From contig NZ_JAJLJH010000008.1 of NCBI RefSeq assembly GCF_023231945.1, positions 62,001 to 126,000 of the forward strand: a DNA stretch of 64,000 nucleotides. The letters are read 5' to 3'. The notes beneath the pieces were generated by a model. The model did no database searches and was not told the DNA's origin. It worked only from the letters and a program-made list of their open reading frames with translations. This document shows positions 16,636 to 27,115 of the stretch, in pieces (position 1 is the first letter of the stretch; every line of letters starts with the position of its first letter). The position numbers were made by a program, and so were the translations under genes. The DNA comes from Scleromatobacter humisilvae (lineage in GTDB: Bacteria; Pseudomonadota; Gammaproteobacteria; Burkholderiales; Burkholderiaceae_C).

Positions 16636-17396
16636 CGACCTTCGCAACGGACTACCTCGCCGGCCGGCGCTTCCTGGTCACCGGCGCCTCGTCGGGCATC
16701 GGGCGCGCCACCGCCGCCCTGCTCGCCGAATGCGGCGCCGGCATCACGGCGTCCGGGCGCGACGAAGAGCGCCTGGCCGCGGCCGTCGCGCAACTGCCCG
16801 GGCAGGGCCACCTCACCCGGCCGCAGGCCTTCGACAAGGCGGACGAAGCCGCGGCCTGGATGAAGACGCTTATCGACGAGCATGGCGCCTTCGACGGCGT
16901 CTTCCACGCCGCCGGCGTCGAGCTGGTGCGGCCCGTGCGACTGACGAAGCAGGCCCAGCTCGACGAGGTCTTCGGCGGCGCGGTGTTCGCCGCGGCCGGA
17001 CTCGCCCGCGCCGCGGCGCAGAAGGGCGCGCTCAAGGACGGCGGCTCGCTCGTCTTCATGTCCTCGGTCGCGGGCTCGGCGGGCCAGTCCGGCATGAGCG
17101 CCTATTCGGCCGCCAAGGCCGCGGTCGACGGCATGGTGCGCTCGCTGGCCTGCGAGTTCGCGCCGCGCCACATCCGCGTCAACGCCATCGCCGCGGGCGC
17201 GGTGCGCACGCCGATGCACGATCGCTTGACGAAGGGCGCGGCGGACGACACCGTCGACACCTACCGCAACCATCACCTCCTGGGCTTCGGCGAGCCGCAG
17301 GACATCGCCAACGCCGCCGCGTTCCTGCTCGGCCCCGCGGGCCGCTGGATCACCGGCACCACCTGGGTCGTCGACGGAGGGTATCTCTGCAAATGA
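16632..17396 (+). CDS. SDR oxidoreductase, 3-oxoacyl-ACP reductase-like
   Basis: A classical short-chain dehydrogenase of 254 residues: TGASSGIG at 17-24, catalytic Ser near 145, Tyr158 and Lys162 in SAYSAAKAA, and the C-terminal GTTWVVDGGYL. FabG-like, it would reduce the beta-keto product of the KASIII enzymes to a 3-hydroxyacyl-ACP. VioR in the Pseudomonas syringae viosamine island plays a comparable role. ATGA overlaps exist on both sides. Confidence 0.85.
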   Translation: MTTFATDYLAGRRFLVTGASSGIGRATAALLAECGAGITASGRDEERLAAAVAQLPGQGHLTRPQAFDKADEAAAWMKTLIDEHGAFDGVFHAAGVELVRPVRLTKQAQLDEVFGGAVFAAAGLARAAAQKGALKDGGSLVFMSSVAGSAGQSGMSAYSAAKAAVDGMVRSLACEFAPRHIRVNAIAAGAVRTPMHDRLTKGAADDTVDTYRNHHLLGFGEPQDIANAAAFLLGPAGRWITGTTWVVDGGYLCK

Positions 17397-18028
17397 CTAC
17401 GCCATTCATCACACTCGTCGGCGCCGGCGGCTTCGGCCGCGAGCTGATCAACTGGTGCGAGGACGCGGCGCGCGCCTCCGGCACCCCGCGCGTGACCGGC
17501 TTCCTCGACGCCGACGCCAGCCCCCTGGACGGCTTCGGCTACGGGCTGCAATACCGCGGCACCGACGCCGACTACGCGCCGCGCGAGGGCGAGCTGCTGC
17601 TCGTCTCGATCGGCGATCCGCTCGTCAAGCAGCGCGCGGTGGCGTCGCTGCGCGCGCGCGGGGCGCGCTTCGCCAGCGTCGTCCATCCGACCAGCGTCAT
17701 TGCCCGCTCGGCCCGGCTCGGCGAGGGCGTCGTGGTCTGCCCGCTGGCGATGGTGTCGGCCGACGCGCGCATCGGCGACTTCGTCGCCATCAACGCGATG
17801 TGCAGCATCGGCCACGACGTCGAGCTGGGCGACTTCAGCACCCTCAGCGCGCACGTCGACATCACCGGGCACGTGAAGGTCGGCGAGTGCTGCTTCTTCG
17901 GCAGCGGCGCGCGGGCGCTGCCCGGCGTGCGCATCGGCGAGCGCGCGCGCATCGGCGCCGGGGCCGTGGTCATGCGCCACGTGCAGCCCGAGGCCACGAT
18001 GTACGCCGCGCCGGCGAAGAAGCTGTGA
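17393..18028 (+). CDS. PglD/PerB/VioB-type sugar N-acyltransferase
   Basis: This 211-residue protein has the two-domain form of the PglD family: an N-terminal Rossmann-like sugar-binding part (TLVGAGGFGRELINWCED) and a C-terminal left-handed beta-helix with the catalytic His in CSIGHDVELGD. Family members N-acetylate UDP- or GDP-4-amino sugars, including GDP-perosamine. The neighbours suggest it may take a hydroxyacyl group from the local ACP rather than acetyl-CoA (inference). Confidence 0.85.
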   Translation: MTTPFITLVGAGGFGRELINWCEDAARASGTPRVTGFLDADASPLDGFGYGLQYRGTDADYAPREGELLLVSIGDPLVKQRAVASLRARGARFASVVHPTSVIARSARLGEGVVVCPLAMVSADARIGDFVAINAMCSIGHDVELGDFSTLSAHVDITGHVKVGECCFFGSGARALPGVRIGERARIGAGAVVMRHVQPEATMYAAPAKKL

Positions 18029-19071
18029 CGGATCTCGACGCCTCGCTCGTGCGAGGCTGGTGGCACCTGCTCTGCCACCGCCGCGAGCTGCCCGCGCCGG
18101 GCGACTATCTCCGCTTCGAGACCGTCGTCGGCGACATCGCCGTGTTCAACGACGGCCGCGACCTGATCGCCTTCGACAACCGCTGCCCGCACCGCGGCGC
18201 GCGCCTCTACGACGGCGCCTCGGGCAACCGGCCCGCGAGCTGCAGGTACCACGGCTGGACGCATGCCAACGGCGTCATGATCATCCCGCAGCGCGAGAAG
18301 TTCGACGGCTGCGACCTGACGACGGCGCGGCTGAACCAATATCGCACCGACTGGTGCGGCGACTTCCTGTTCGTCGGCATCGCGCCGCAGGCCGCGCTGG
18401 CCGAGCAGCTCGGCGAGGCCGCGGGCGTGCTGGAGAACATCTCCTTCAACATCGACGCATGCGTCGACGTCAACCGCTACGACTACGAGTGCCGCTGGCC
18501 GCTGGCCATCGAGAACGCGCTGGAGCCGCACCACATCTCGCTGGTGCACCCCGAGACGCTCGCGACGCTGGAGCTGCAGGACGGCGAGAACCGCTTCCTG
18601 GGCGTCAACTCCGTGTGGGAGGCGCCGGTGGGCAACGCGCGGCTGCGGCGCCGGCTCGAGAGCCTGCGGCGATTCTTCCGCATCGACCACGGCTACGAGG
18701 GCTACTTCAGCCTGTACCTGTTCCCGTTCACCATGCTGTCGTCGACGTACGGCTACTCGTACTCGCTGCAGCACTTCTTCCCGGCACCCGCGCCGGACAC
18801 GCCGCGCCGCACGAGCTTCAGCAGCCGGCTGCTGACGGTGCCGGCCGTCGACGAGCGAGCCGCGAGCATGCTGCGGACGTTCATCGACTCGACCGTGCAG
18901 GTCAACCGCCGCGTGTTCGAGGAAGACCACGAGGTCTGCAAACGGCTGCCGGCGGATTCGTGGAGCACGGCGCCGCTGCGCTATCCGAGCGTCGACGAGA
19001 TCAAGATCTCGCACTTCCGCGAGTCATGCCGCCAGCATCTGGCGGCGCAGGCGCCCGAAGCGAGCGCCTGA
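18025..19071 (+). CDS. Rieske non-heme iron oxygenase, alpha subunit
   Basis: A 348-residue oxygenase with the Rieske cluster ligands Cys54/His56 (CPHRG) and Cys73/His76 (CRYHGW), and a mononuclear iron site around His170 and His175 (HHISLVH). It would hydroxylate or desaturate a substrate with O2 and electrons from an unencoded reductase. The start is GTG in a GTGA overlap with the acyltransferase. Rieske enzymes are rare in polysaccharide loci. Candidate targets are the acyl chain or the sugar. No beta subunit or ferredoxin is nearby. Confidence 0.85.
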   Translation: MTDLDASLVRGWWHLLCHRRELPAPGDYLRFETVVGDIAVFNDGRDLIAFDNRCPHRGARLYDGASGNRPASCRYHGWTHANGVMIIPQREKFDGCDLTTARLNQYRTDWCGDFLFVGIAPQAALAEQLGEAAGVLENISFNIDACVDVNRYDYECRWPLAIENALEPHHISLVHPETLATLELQDGENRFLGVNSVWEAPVGNARLRRRLESLRRFFRIDHGYEGYFSLYLFPFTMLSSTYGYSYSLQHFFPAPAPDTPRRTSFSSRLLTVPAVDERAASMLRTFIDSTVQVNRRVFEEDHEVCKRLPADSWSTAPLRYPSVDEIKISHFRESCRQHLAAQAPEASA

Positions 19072-19081
19072 TCCAGCCGCT

Positions 19082-20575
<1,494 letters not shown>

Positions 20576-20583
20576 GAACCGCC

Positions 20584-20589
20584 ATTATC
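20584..20589 (-). promoter_or_regulatory. rhlE: -10 element 8 bases before the rhlE start
   Basis: The minus strand reads GATAAT, then 8 bases, then the rhlE ATG. No ribosome binding site fits between them. Transcription from this box would give a leaderless or nearly leaderless mRNA. Confidence 0.4.
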
Positions 20590-20679
20590 GCTTGTACCGA
20601 TGAATCGCGCATGACGTTGCCCGCGGACGCCTCGAAAAGGCCCGCGCAACGCGGCTTTGGCGCCGCAATTGCCGCCAAG

Positions 20680-21630
20680 TCAGTCGATCTTGGCCAACAT
20701 GCTGCGCACCACCTCCGCGCCGGACAGCCGGGCCTCCCAACCGAGCACCGCCCTGGCCTTGGCCGGGTTGGCGCGGCTGACCTGGATGTCCGTGGGACGA
20801 AACAGCTTCTCGTCCTGCACGACATGCTGGCGCCAGTCGAGCGAGAAGTGCCCGAACGCCGCCGCCACGAACGCCTCCAGCGTGAAGGTGTGGCCGGTGG
20901 CGATGACGAAGTCCTGCGGCGTGTCCTGCTGCAGCATCAGCCACATCGCCTCGACGTACTCGGGCGCCCAGCCCCAGTCGCGCGCGATGTCGAGCCGGCC
21001 CAGGCGCAGCGTCTCGCCGCTGCCCGCCGCAATGCGCCGGGCGGCGGAGACGATCTTCTGCGTCACGTAGCGCTCGGGCCGCAACACGGACTCGTGGTTG
21101 AACAGGATCCCGTTGCACGCGAACAGCTGGTACGCCTCGCGGTAGTTGTCCAGCAGCCAGAACACCGAGGCCTTGGCCACGGCGTACGGGCTGCGCGGGT
21201 GGAACGGCGTCGTCTCGTCGGCGGCGACGCCCTCGGTGTCGCCGAAGCTCTCGCTGGAGCCCGCCTGGTAGATGCGGGCCTGCTTGTCCAGCATGCGGCA
21301 GGCCTCGAGCACGTTGAGCATGCCCATCGTGATGCTCTGGATCGTCTCGGCGGGCTGCTCGAACGACAGCCCGACCGACGACTGCGCCGCCAGGTGGTAG
21401 ATCTCGTCCGGCTGGCTCCGGCGCAGCGCCACCAGCACGCTGCGGAAGTCCTCCGGCACCATGCTGATGCAGCGCACGCGTTCGCGGATGCCCAGGTGCT
21501 GCAGGTTGGCGAACGACGCGCCCTGGGCGTCGCGCGACGTGCCCCAGACCTGGTAGCCCTTTTCGAGCAGCAGCCGCGCCAGCAGGCTGCCGTCCTGTCC
21601 GCTCACGCCGGTGATCAGTGCAGTTTTCAT
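20680..21630 (-). CDS. gmd: GDP-mannose 4,6-dehydratase
   Basis: Converts GDP-mannose to GDP-4-keto-6-deoxy-mannose. This 316-residue extended SDR has ITGVSGQDGSLLA for NADP binding, GSSESFGDT, the catalytic SPYAVAK and the GMD-specific LFNHESVLRPERYVTQKI and LGRLDIARDWGWAPEYVEAMW. It is at the short end of the family (usually about 320-370). The ATG at 21630 was chosen because upstream codons have no similarity. Its product feeds Per at 7665-8774; a reductase to GDP-rhamnose or fucose is not present. Confidence 0.92.
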   Translation of the reverse strand: MKTALITGVSGQDGSLLARLLLEKGYQVWGTSRDAQGASFANLQHLGIRERVRCISMVPEDFRSVLVALRRSQPDEIYHLAAQSSVGLSFEQPAETIQSITMGMLNVLEACRMLDKQARIYQAGSSESFGDTEGVAADETTPFHPRSPYAVAKASVFWLLDNYREAYQLFACNGILFNHESVLRPERYVTQKIVSAARRIAAGSGETLRLGRLDIARDWGWAPEYVEAMWLMLQQDTPQDFVIATGHTFTLEAFVAAAFGHFSLDWRQHVVQDEKLFRPTDIQVSRANPAKARAVLGWEARLSGAEVVRSMLAKID

Positions 21631-21830
21631 GGTCGGGAATGGCAGGCCTGTGTCACGTGTCCTGCGGAGGTTGGGTTCGCCGCAAGTATCCTCTGCGAGC
21701 GACTCCGCGTCCGGCGCGCAACCTCGAGCAGCTAGAATTCGCGGCTCCAAGAGTTTCGACGCATGCCAGAGGCGTGACCCTGCAGGCGCCCGTGACAATC
21801 GTCCGATCCAACCACGGCGAAGCCCGTTCC
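21631..21830. promoter_or_regulatory. divergent spacer between gmd and wza
   Basis: This 200-base divergent gap contains the palindromes CAGGCCTG (21643-21650) and CACGTG (21654-21659) near gmd, and a TAGAAT hexamer at 21733-21738 reading toward wza. A good -35 is not visible for either side. The wza mRNA would have a leader of about 85 bases. No coding potential is seen. Confidence 0.35.
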
Positions 21831-23798
21831 ATGTCGATGACACGTTTTATGGCGGCCGCGCCGCTTCCGCAGCGCAGGTTCGGCGCGCTGCTGGTGAGTT
21901 CGATCTGTCTGGCCGTCGCCATCGGCGCCTGTCCGACCGCCGCGCAGGCCCAGTTCAGCGGCAACACGTCGAACGACGTGACGTCACCGTCCAGCACCGA
22001 CGTTTCCCGCGTCAACAACCCTGCCCCGGCCGCCACCGACAGCCCCGATGCGGTGCAGCGCCTGCGCCAGCCGGCCCCCGCCACCTACGGCCCGCGCGAC
22101 GGGCAGCCCGAGCCGCGCCTCGTGCTCCCCGCGGAGCCGTACAAGCCGGGCGAATTCGAGCAATACGTGCAGCAGCTCGTGGTCGCGCAGGGCTCGGGCA
22201 CGCCGCAGGACGTGCGGCGCTTCGGCGCGAACCTGGTGACCGACGACGCCATCGCCTCGGCGACGCAGGATCCGCTGCCTTCCGTGCCCGGCGACTACAT
22301 CATCCGTCCGGGTGACGAGATCGCGCTGACGATCTGGGGCACGGTCGACGCAGACCTGCGCCTGACGGTCGACCGCGCCGGCCGGATCTCGGTGCCTCGC
22401 GTCGGCACGATCAGCGTCGCCGGCCTGCGCAATGCCGACCTGGCCGACGCGATCAGCCGCCGCACCGCCCAGACGTTCAAGAACTTCCAGCTCACCGCCA
22501 CGCTGGGCCAGGTGCGCGCGATCCGCGTCTTCGTCAGCGGCTACGTGCAGCGCCCAGGCAGCGTCACCGTCAACGGCCTGTCGTCGGTGCTGCACGCCCT
22601 CATGCGCGCGGGCGGCCCGTCGGTGGCGGGCAGCTTCCGCGACATCCACCTGCGTCGCGCGGGCCACGAGGTGGCCGTGTTCGACCTCTACGACCTCCTG
22701 CTCAAGGGCGATCGCAACACCGACCAGCTGGTGCAGCCGGACGACATCATCTTCGTCGGCCCGGTGGGAACGCAGGTCGCGGTGCTGGGCAGCGTCAACC
22801 AGCAGGCGATCTATGAACTGAAGCCCGGGCAGACGCTGGACGACGTGCTGGCGATGGCCGGCGGCTTCAGCGCCGTGGCCGATCGCACGCGCGTCGCCGT
22901 CGAGCGACTCGCCGACCGCACCAACGGCCACGTCGCGCAGTTCGCGCTGCCCGCCCAGGGCGGCACGGTGCTCGGCACCGGCGACGTGATCCGCGCGTTC
23001 AGCACCGTCACCTCGACGCTGTCGCTCGGTTCGCAGAACGAGCGCATCCACGTCGACGGCGAAGTCATGCATCCTGGCGACTACATCCTGCCGCCGGGCA
23101 GCCGCGTCGCCGACGCGCTGCGCGCCGCCGGCGGCATGACGGCCGCGGCATACCCCTACGGCACCGAGCTGACCCGCGACAGCGTCCGCCAGACGCAGCA
23201 GGCGAACTACGACCGGGCGCTGCGCGACCTCGAGACCGACATGTCGCGGACGCAGGCGAGCCAACGCGCGACCTCCGCCGAGGAGTTGAACGCACAGAGC
23301 GCCTCGGCGACTGCCAACAACCGCCTGCTCGAACGCCTGCGCCAGGTCCGGCCGACGGGGCGCGTCGTGCTCCAGATGCCGCCCGACGCGACGTCGCTGC
23401 CCGACCTGCCGCTGGAGAACGGCGACTCGATCTCGATCCCGCCGCGCGGTTCCTCGGTGGGCGTCTTCGGCAGCGTCTTCAACACGGGCAGCTTCGTCTT
23501 CGAACCCGGCCACACGACGACACAGTACCTCGCCCTCGCCGGCGGCCCGACCCGCGGCGCGGACAAGAACAGCATCTTCATGATCCGCGCCAACGGATCG
23601 GTCGTCAGCGCGCAGCAGGGCGCGTCGTTCTGGCGCTCGGGCAACTCCCTGGCCGAGACGGTGGTGGAGCCCGGGGACACCTTGTTCGTGCCCGAGCAGC
23701 TCAACAAGTCGACCTTCGTCCAGGACGCCAAGGACTGGACGCAGATCCTGTACCAGTTCGGCCTGGGCCTGGCGGGCATCAAGACGTTGGGACTGTGA
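21831..23798 (+). CDS. wza: Wza-type polysaccharide export protein with four SLBB repeats
   Basis: An outer-membrane exporter of 655 residues. A signal peptide covers residues 1-42; it holds both a lipobox-like IGAC and an AQA cleavage site. The Poly_export domain (GDYIIRPGDEIALTIWG) starts near 155. SLBB-like beta-grasp repeats begin at about VFVSGYV, VAVLGSV, IHVDGEV and VGVFGSV. E. coli Wza is about 380 residues, so this belongs to the long multi-SLBB group. The next gene overlaps by one base. No tyrosine kinase or phosphatase partner is in the window. Confidence 0.88.
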   Translation: MSMTRFMAAAPLPQRRFGALLVSSICLAVAIGACPTAAQAQFSGNTSNDVTSPSSTDVSRVNNPAPAATDSPDAVQRLRQPAPATYGPRDGQPEPRLVLPAEPYKPGEFEQYVQQLVVAQGSGTPQDVRRFGANLVTDDAIASATQDPLPSVPGDYIIRPGDEIALTIWGTVDADLRLTVDRAGRISVPRVGTISVAGLRNADLADAISRRTAQTFKNFQLTATLGQVRAIRVFVSGYVQRPGSVTVNGLSSVLHALMRAGGPSVAGSFRDIHLRRAGHEVAVFDLYDLLLKGDRNTDQLVQPDDIIFVGPVGTQVAVLGSVNQQAIYELKPGQTLDDVLAMAGGFSAVADRTRVAVERLADRTNGHVAQFALPAQGGTVLGTGDVIRAFSTVTSTLSLGSQNERIHVDGEVMHPGDYILPPGSRVADALRAAGGMTAAAYPYGTELTRDSVRQTQQANYDRALRDLETDMSRTQASQRATSAEELNAQSASATANNRLLERLRQVRPTGRVVLQMPPDATSLPDLPLENGDSISIPPRGSSVGVFGSVFNTGSFVFEPGHTTTQYLALAGGPTRGADKNSIFMIRANGSVVSAQQGASFWRSGNSLAETVVEPGDTLFVPEQLNKSTFVQDAKDWTQILYQFGLGLAGIKTLGL

Positions 23799-24901
23799 TG
23801 GCGGACCACGACCAGTCCCTGCCCGAGGGCGAATCGGAGCTGAGCCTGCAGGAATTCCTCAGGCCGATCAGCCAGCGCTGGCGCATGCTGCTCGCGGCGC
23901 CCTTTGTCTTCGGCGCGATCGGTGCCGGCGTCAGCTACCTGATCACCCCGGTGTTCGAATCGCACACGACCTTCCTGCCGCCGCAGCAGCAACAGAGCAG
24001 CGCGGCGGCCGCCCTGGCGTCGCTGGGTTCGCTGACCGGACTGGCGACGGGCGGCGGCATCAAGAGTCCGGTCGACGAGTACATCGGCCTGATGCAGAGC
24101 GAGACGGTGCAGGACCGGATCATCGACCGGTTCAAGCTGATGCAGGTCTACGAGCTCAAGTACCGCGACCAGACGCGCGTCGCGCTCGCGCACCGCTCCA
24201 AGATCGCTGCCGACAAGAAGAGCGGGATGATCACCGTCCAGGTCGAGGACACCGATCCCCAGCGCGCCGCGGAGATGGCCAACCAGTACGTGCAGGAACT
24301 GCGTGCGATGACGTCGACGTTGGCGGTCTCCGAAGCCCAGCAGCGCCGGGTCTTCTTCGAGAACCAGCTGCAGGCCACCAAGGTGCGGCTGGTCGCCGCC
24401 CAGACGGCCCTGCAGGCGAGCGGCTTCGACGCCGGCGCCATCAAGGCGGAGCCTCACGCGACCGCCGAGGCCTACGCGAAGGCCCGTGCGGACCTGGCCT
24501 CGGCGCAGGTCCGGCTCGAGACGATGCGCGGGTCGATGGCGGACACGTCCCCCCAGGTCATGCAGCTGTCGATCACCGTGGCCGCGCTGCAGCGTCAAGT
24601 GGACTCGCTGGAACGCAGTGGGGCCGACGCGTCCGGCAGCAGTCCCGACTACATCGGCAAGTACCGCGAATTCAAGTACCAGGAGACGCTGTTCGACTTG
24701 ATGGCCAAGCAGTACGAGCTGGCACGCGCGGACGAGAGCCGTGAAGGCGCGCTGATCCAGGTCGTCGATCCCGCGCGCCCGGCCGAGCGCCGGATCTGGC
24801 CCAAGCGCGCGCTCATCACGCTCGGTGCCGCGATCGGCGGCACGCTGCTGCTGGGGCTGATCATCGCCCTCGCCGCGCGCCTGCGCCCCGCCAAACCGTG
24901 A
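23798..24901 (+). CDS. Wzz-type polysaccharide co-polymerase
   Basis: A chain-length determinant of 367 residues. Membrane helix 1 is at about 31-52, a long periplasmic coiled-coil part lies between, and helix 2 is at about 335-358, followed by a short basic tail RLRPAKP. It lacks the cytoplasmic kinase domain of Wzc, which makes it a PCP-1-like or GNVR-type protein. The ATG forms TGATG with the wza stop; a GTG 3 bases earlier is also possible. Confidence 0.83.
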   Translation: MADHDQSLPEGESELSLQEFLRPISQRWRMLLAAPFVFGAIGAGVSYLITPVFESHTTFLPPQQQQSSAAAALASLGSLTGLATGGGIKSPVDEYIGLMQSETVQDRIIDRFKLMQVYELKYRDQTRVALAHRSKIAADKKSGMITVQVEDTDPQRAAEMANQYVQELRAMTSTLAVSEAQQRRVFFENQLQATKVRLVAAQTALQASGFDAGAIKAEPHATAEAYAKARADLASAQVRLETMRGSMADTSPQVMQLSITVAALQRQVDSLERSGADASGSSPDYIGKYREFKYQETLFDLMAKQYELARADESREGALIQVVDPARPAERRIWPKRALITLGAAIGGTLLLGLIIALAARLRPAKP

Positions 24902-24912
24902 TCGCGCGCTGA

Positions 24913-24932
24913 CCGGCCGCGCAGCGCGCCGG
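24913..24932. terminator. GC-rich hairpin between convergent genes
   Basis: CCGG-c-CGCG-CAG-CGCG-CCGG forms an 8-bp stem with one bulge and a 3-base loop in the 66-base gap between the stops of the co-polymerase and the lipoprotein genes. It could slow transcription from either side. There is no U-run. Confidence 0.35.
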
Positions 24933-24967
24933 GACCGTCGTCGCCGGCGCGCGTCGGCGGCGCGGGC

Positions 24968-27115
24968 TCACGGCGTCGTCGGCGTCGGCGCGAAACGCAG
25001 CCCGTCCATGTCCGCGGCCGAAGCGCGCACGGTCAGCTGCTTCTGGGTCGGGAAGTACAGCGGGTTGGCCATCAGCGTCAGCGTCAGGCCGTCGGCACCC
25101 GATGAATTGACCAGGATCTCGGTCACGCCGATGTCGGAGGTGTCGTTGAAGTAGAAGTACTGCAGCCGGTCATGGATGCTGGGGTCGGTGGCGGCGGTGT
25201 CCAGGCCGCCCAGGGCAGCCAGGCCATGCCAGGGGTCGACGGCGCCCGAGGCGTCCAGCGTGCGGCCGAACAACTGCACGTTGCCCGCGCCTTCGATGCC
25301 CAGCAGCAGCAGCGGCAGCCGCAGCATGCCGGTGTAGCCCGGCGGCACCCACAGCTTCATGGTGGACATGGGCACCTCGCTCCCCGGTTCGACGGAGTCC
25401 ATCGCCACGTCGGTGGCGGAGTCGACCTCGAGATAACCGCCTGCGGGAAGCTGCACGGTGTTGTCCAGGGGCTCCGGCTCCGTGGACATGTAGGCGGTGC
25501 CGAGGTAGTTGTTGCCGGTCGACGCGAAGATGCCCGCGACCTTGGCCGAATAGGCCCACGAACTGAGGGGCAGCAGCGGCGTCTGCGGGTGCGTGATCAG
25601 CGACGGATCCTGCGCCAGCTCCGCCACCCCGACGATCTGGCCGTGGCGATCGGTGTAGTAGGCCTCCAGGTAGGGGTCGAAGACCTGCCAGTGGCCGTCG
25701 ACCATCACTTCCACCGTGACGTGGCCCGTCAAGGCATATACGCGGGCCTGGTAGCCCATCGCGGTCCAGATCCGGTACAGCACCGCGGACTGTGCCTCGC
25801 AGTAGCTGGATCCGAGGGAGCGCAGCCAGAGGTCCGGCTGGAACTGGAAGGCGCTGATGGCCAGTTGCTGCGTGTTGCGCTTGTGGGCGACCAGGTAGCG
25901 CCAGGCCTTGCGATAAAGGGGTTCGCCGGAATACGCCACCGGCATGGCCACGATCTGCTGGATGATGCCGGACAAGTCCGCCATGTCCTGGCCGTTGAGC
26001 GCGAGGTGCACCGTCTTGTCCGTGCTGGCGTCGTTGACCAGCCGCATGCTGGCCGCCGCGGTCCCGTCGACGGTCACGCTGCCCTGGAGCGCATTGACGA
26101 TCGTGCCCGTGGACGTGAGCGCCACGCTCGCCCTGGTGCTGACGGGGGCGTCCGCGCTGCCGCCGGTGTCGGGGCCGGCCGCCAGCGCGACGAGATCCTG
26201 CGCCTTCGCCGCCGGGGCCTGCGCCAGTTGGTACTGCGCCATCACGAGGTCGGAGCCCAGCGACAGTTCCTGGCCCGTCGCGCCGACGGCCTGCAGCGCG
26301 ACCGTCTGCGTGGGGAATTCGCTCTTCTGGATCTGCAGCGCGAGGAAGGACAGGCCTTGGCTGCGCGCACCGTCGATGGCCACCGCCAGCTTGCCGGCGT
26401 CCGGCGTCTGGACGTTGGCCTCTTGCCGCAGCCTGTCGGCCTGTGTCGCGGCCCACGCCGGGTCCGAGATGGCGGCCGAGAACGCGCACAGCTGCGACAG
26501 CGTGTCGCCGTGCCTGTCCATCACGCTGGACCAGCCGGTGAAATCCACCTTGGGGCCGACGCCGAGCCTGCGCGCGGCCTGCATGTAGGCGGAGGCGGCA
26601 TTCAGGAGCCAGTCGTGATCCGGAGCGGGCAGCGTGGCGGTTCCGGTCAGGTACTGCGCATCCAGCGGCGCCGCGAGGGCCGGACAGTTCGTGGCCAGCA
26701 GGTTCTTGATGTCGCTGGCAGCATCGGTACTGGACACGCCGCCGACCATCAACTGGTCGTACCAGGTGGTCAGGGGCGTCACCTCGAGCTGCGCGATCGT
26801 CGACACGTTGCCCAGTCGCGCCGAATAGACCGGCTGCACGCGGTCGGGAGAGGTCGTGTACAGCGCCTCGATGCGCGAACCCATCAGCTGCCTGCTGAAC
26901 TGGAAGCTGCCATCGGCCGCAGTGGGGCTGGAGCGTTGCAGTTCCCTGCCGGACTGGCCGTACTCGATCAGGACCAGGCCGCTCGCCGCGGGATAGACAC
27001 GGCCGTTGGTGACGAGCGGTTGTTCGGCGGGGGAGCCATCGCCGCCGCTTCCGCCGCCGCCGCAGCTTGCAAGCGCTCCGGCCATCAGGATCGGAGCAGT
27101 GAATCGAAAAAGCAT
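24968..27115 (-). CDS. transglutaminase-like lipoprotein of unknown function
   Basis: This 715-residue protein starts with a lipoprotein signal (lipobox LASC, Cys18) followed by a Gly/Ser linker. A transglutaminase-like cysteine-protease domain sits in the middle-to-late part, with the triad Cys439 (SYCEAQSAVL), His465 (TGHVTVEV) and Asp480 (VFDPYLE) in the right order and spacing. The rest shows no domain I recognise. It is the only minus-strand gene between wza/wzz and the EPS regulator. It may process or crosslink cell-surface material. The frame is open to 27307, but the signal peptide fixes the start at 27115. Confidence 0.75.
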   Translation of the reverse strand: MLFRFTAPILMAGALASCGGGGSGGDGSPAEQPLVTNGRVYPAASGLVLIEYGQSGRELQRSSPTAADGSFQFSRQLMGSRIEALYTTSPDRVQPVYSARLGNVSTIAQLEVTPLTTWYDQLMVGGVSSTDAASDIKNLLATNCPALAAPLDAQYLTGTATLPAPDHDWLLNAASAYMQAARRLGVGPKVDFTGWSSVMDRHGDTLSQLCAFSAAISDPAWAATQADRLRQEANVQTPDAGKLAVAIDGARSQGLSFLALQIQKSEFPTQTVALQAVGATGQELSLGSDLVMAQYQLAQAPAAKAQDLVALAAGPDTGGSADAPVSTRASVALTSTGTIVNALQGSVTVDGTAAASMRLVNDASTDKTVHLALNGQDMADLSGIIQQIVAMPVAYSGEPLYRKAWRYLVAHKRNTQQLAISAFQFQPDLWLRSLGSSYCEAQSAVLYRIWTAMGYQARVYALTGHVTVEVMVDGHWQVFDPYLEAYYTDRHGQIVGVAELAQDPSLITHPQTPLLPLSSWAYSAKVAGIFASTGNNYLGTAYMSTEPEPLDNTVQLPAGGYLEVDSATDVAMDSVEPGSEVPMSTMKLWVPPGYTGMLRLPLLLLGIEGAGNVQLFGRTLDASGAVDPWHGLAALGGLDTAATDPSIHDRLQYFYFNDTSDIGVTEILVNSSGADGLTLTLMANPLYFPTQKQLTVRASAADMDGLRFAPTPTTP

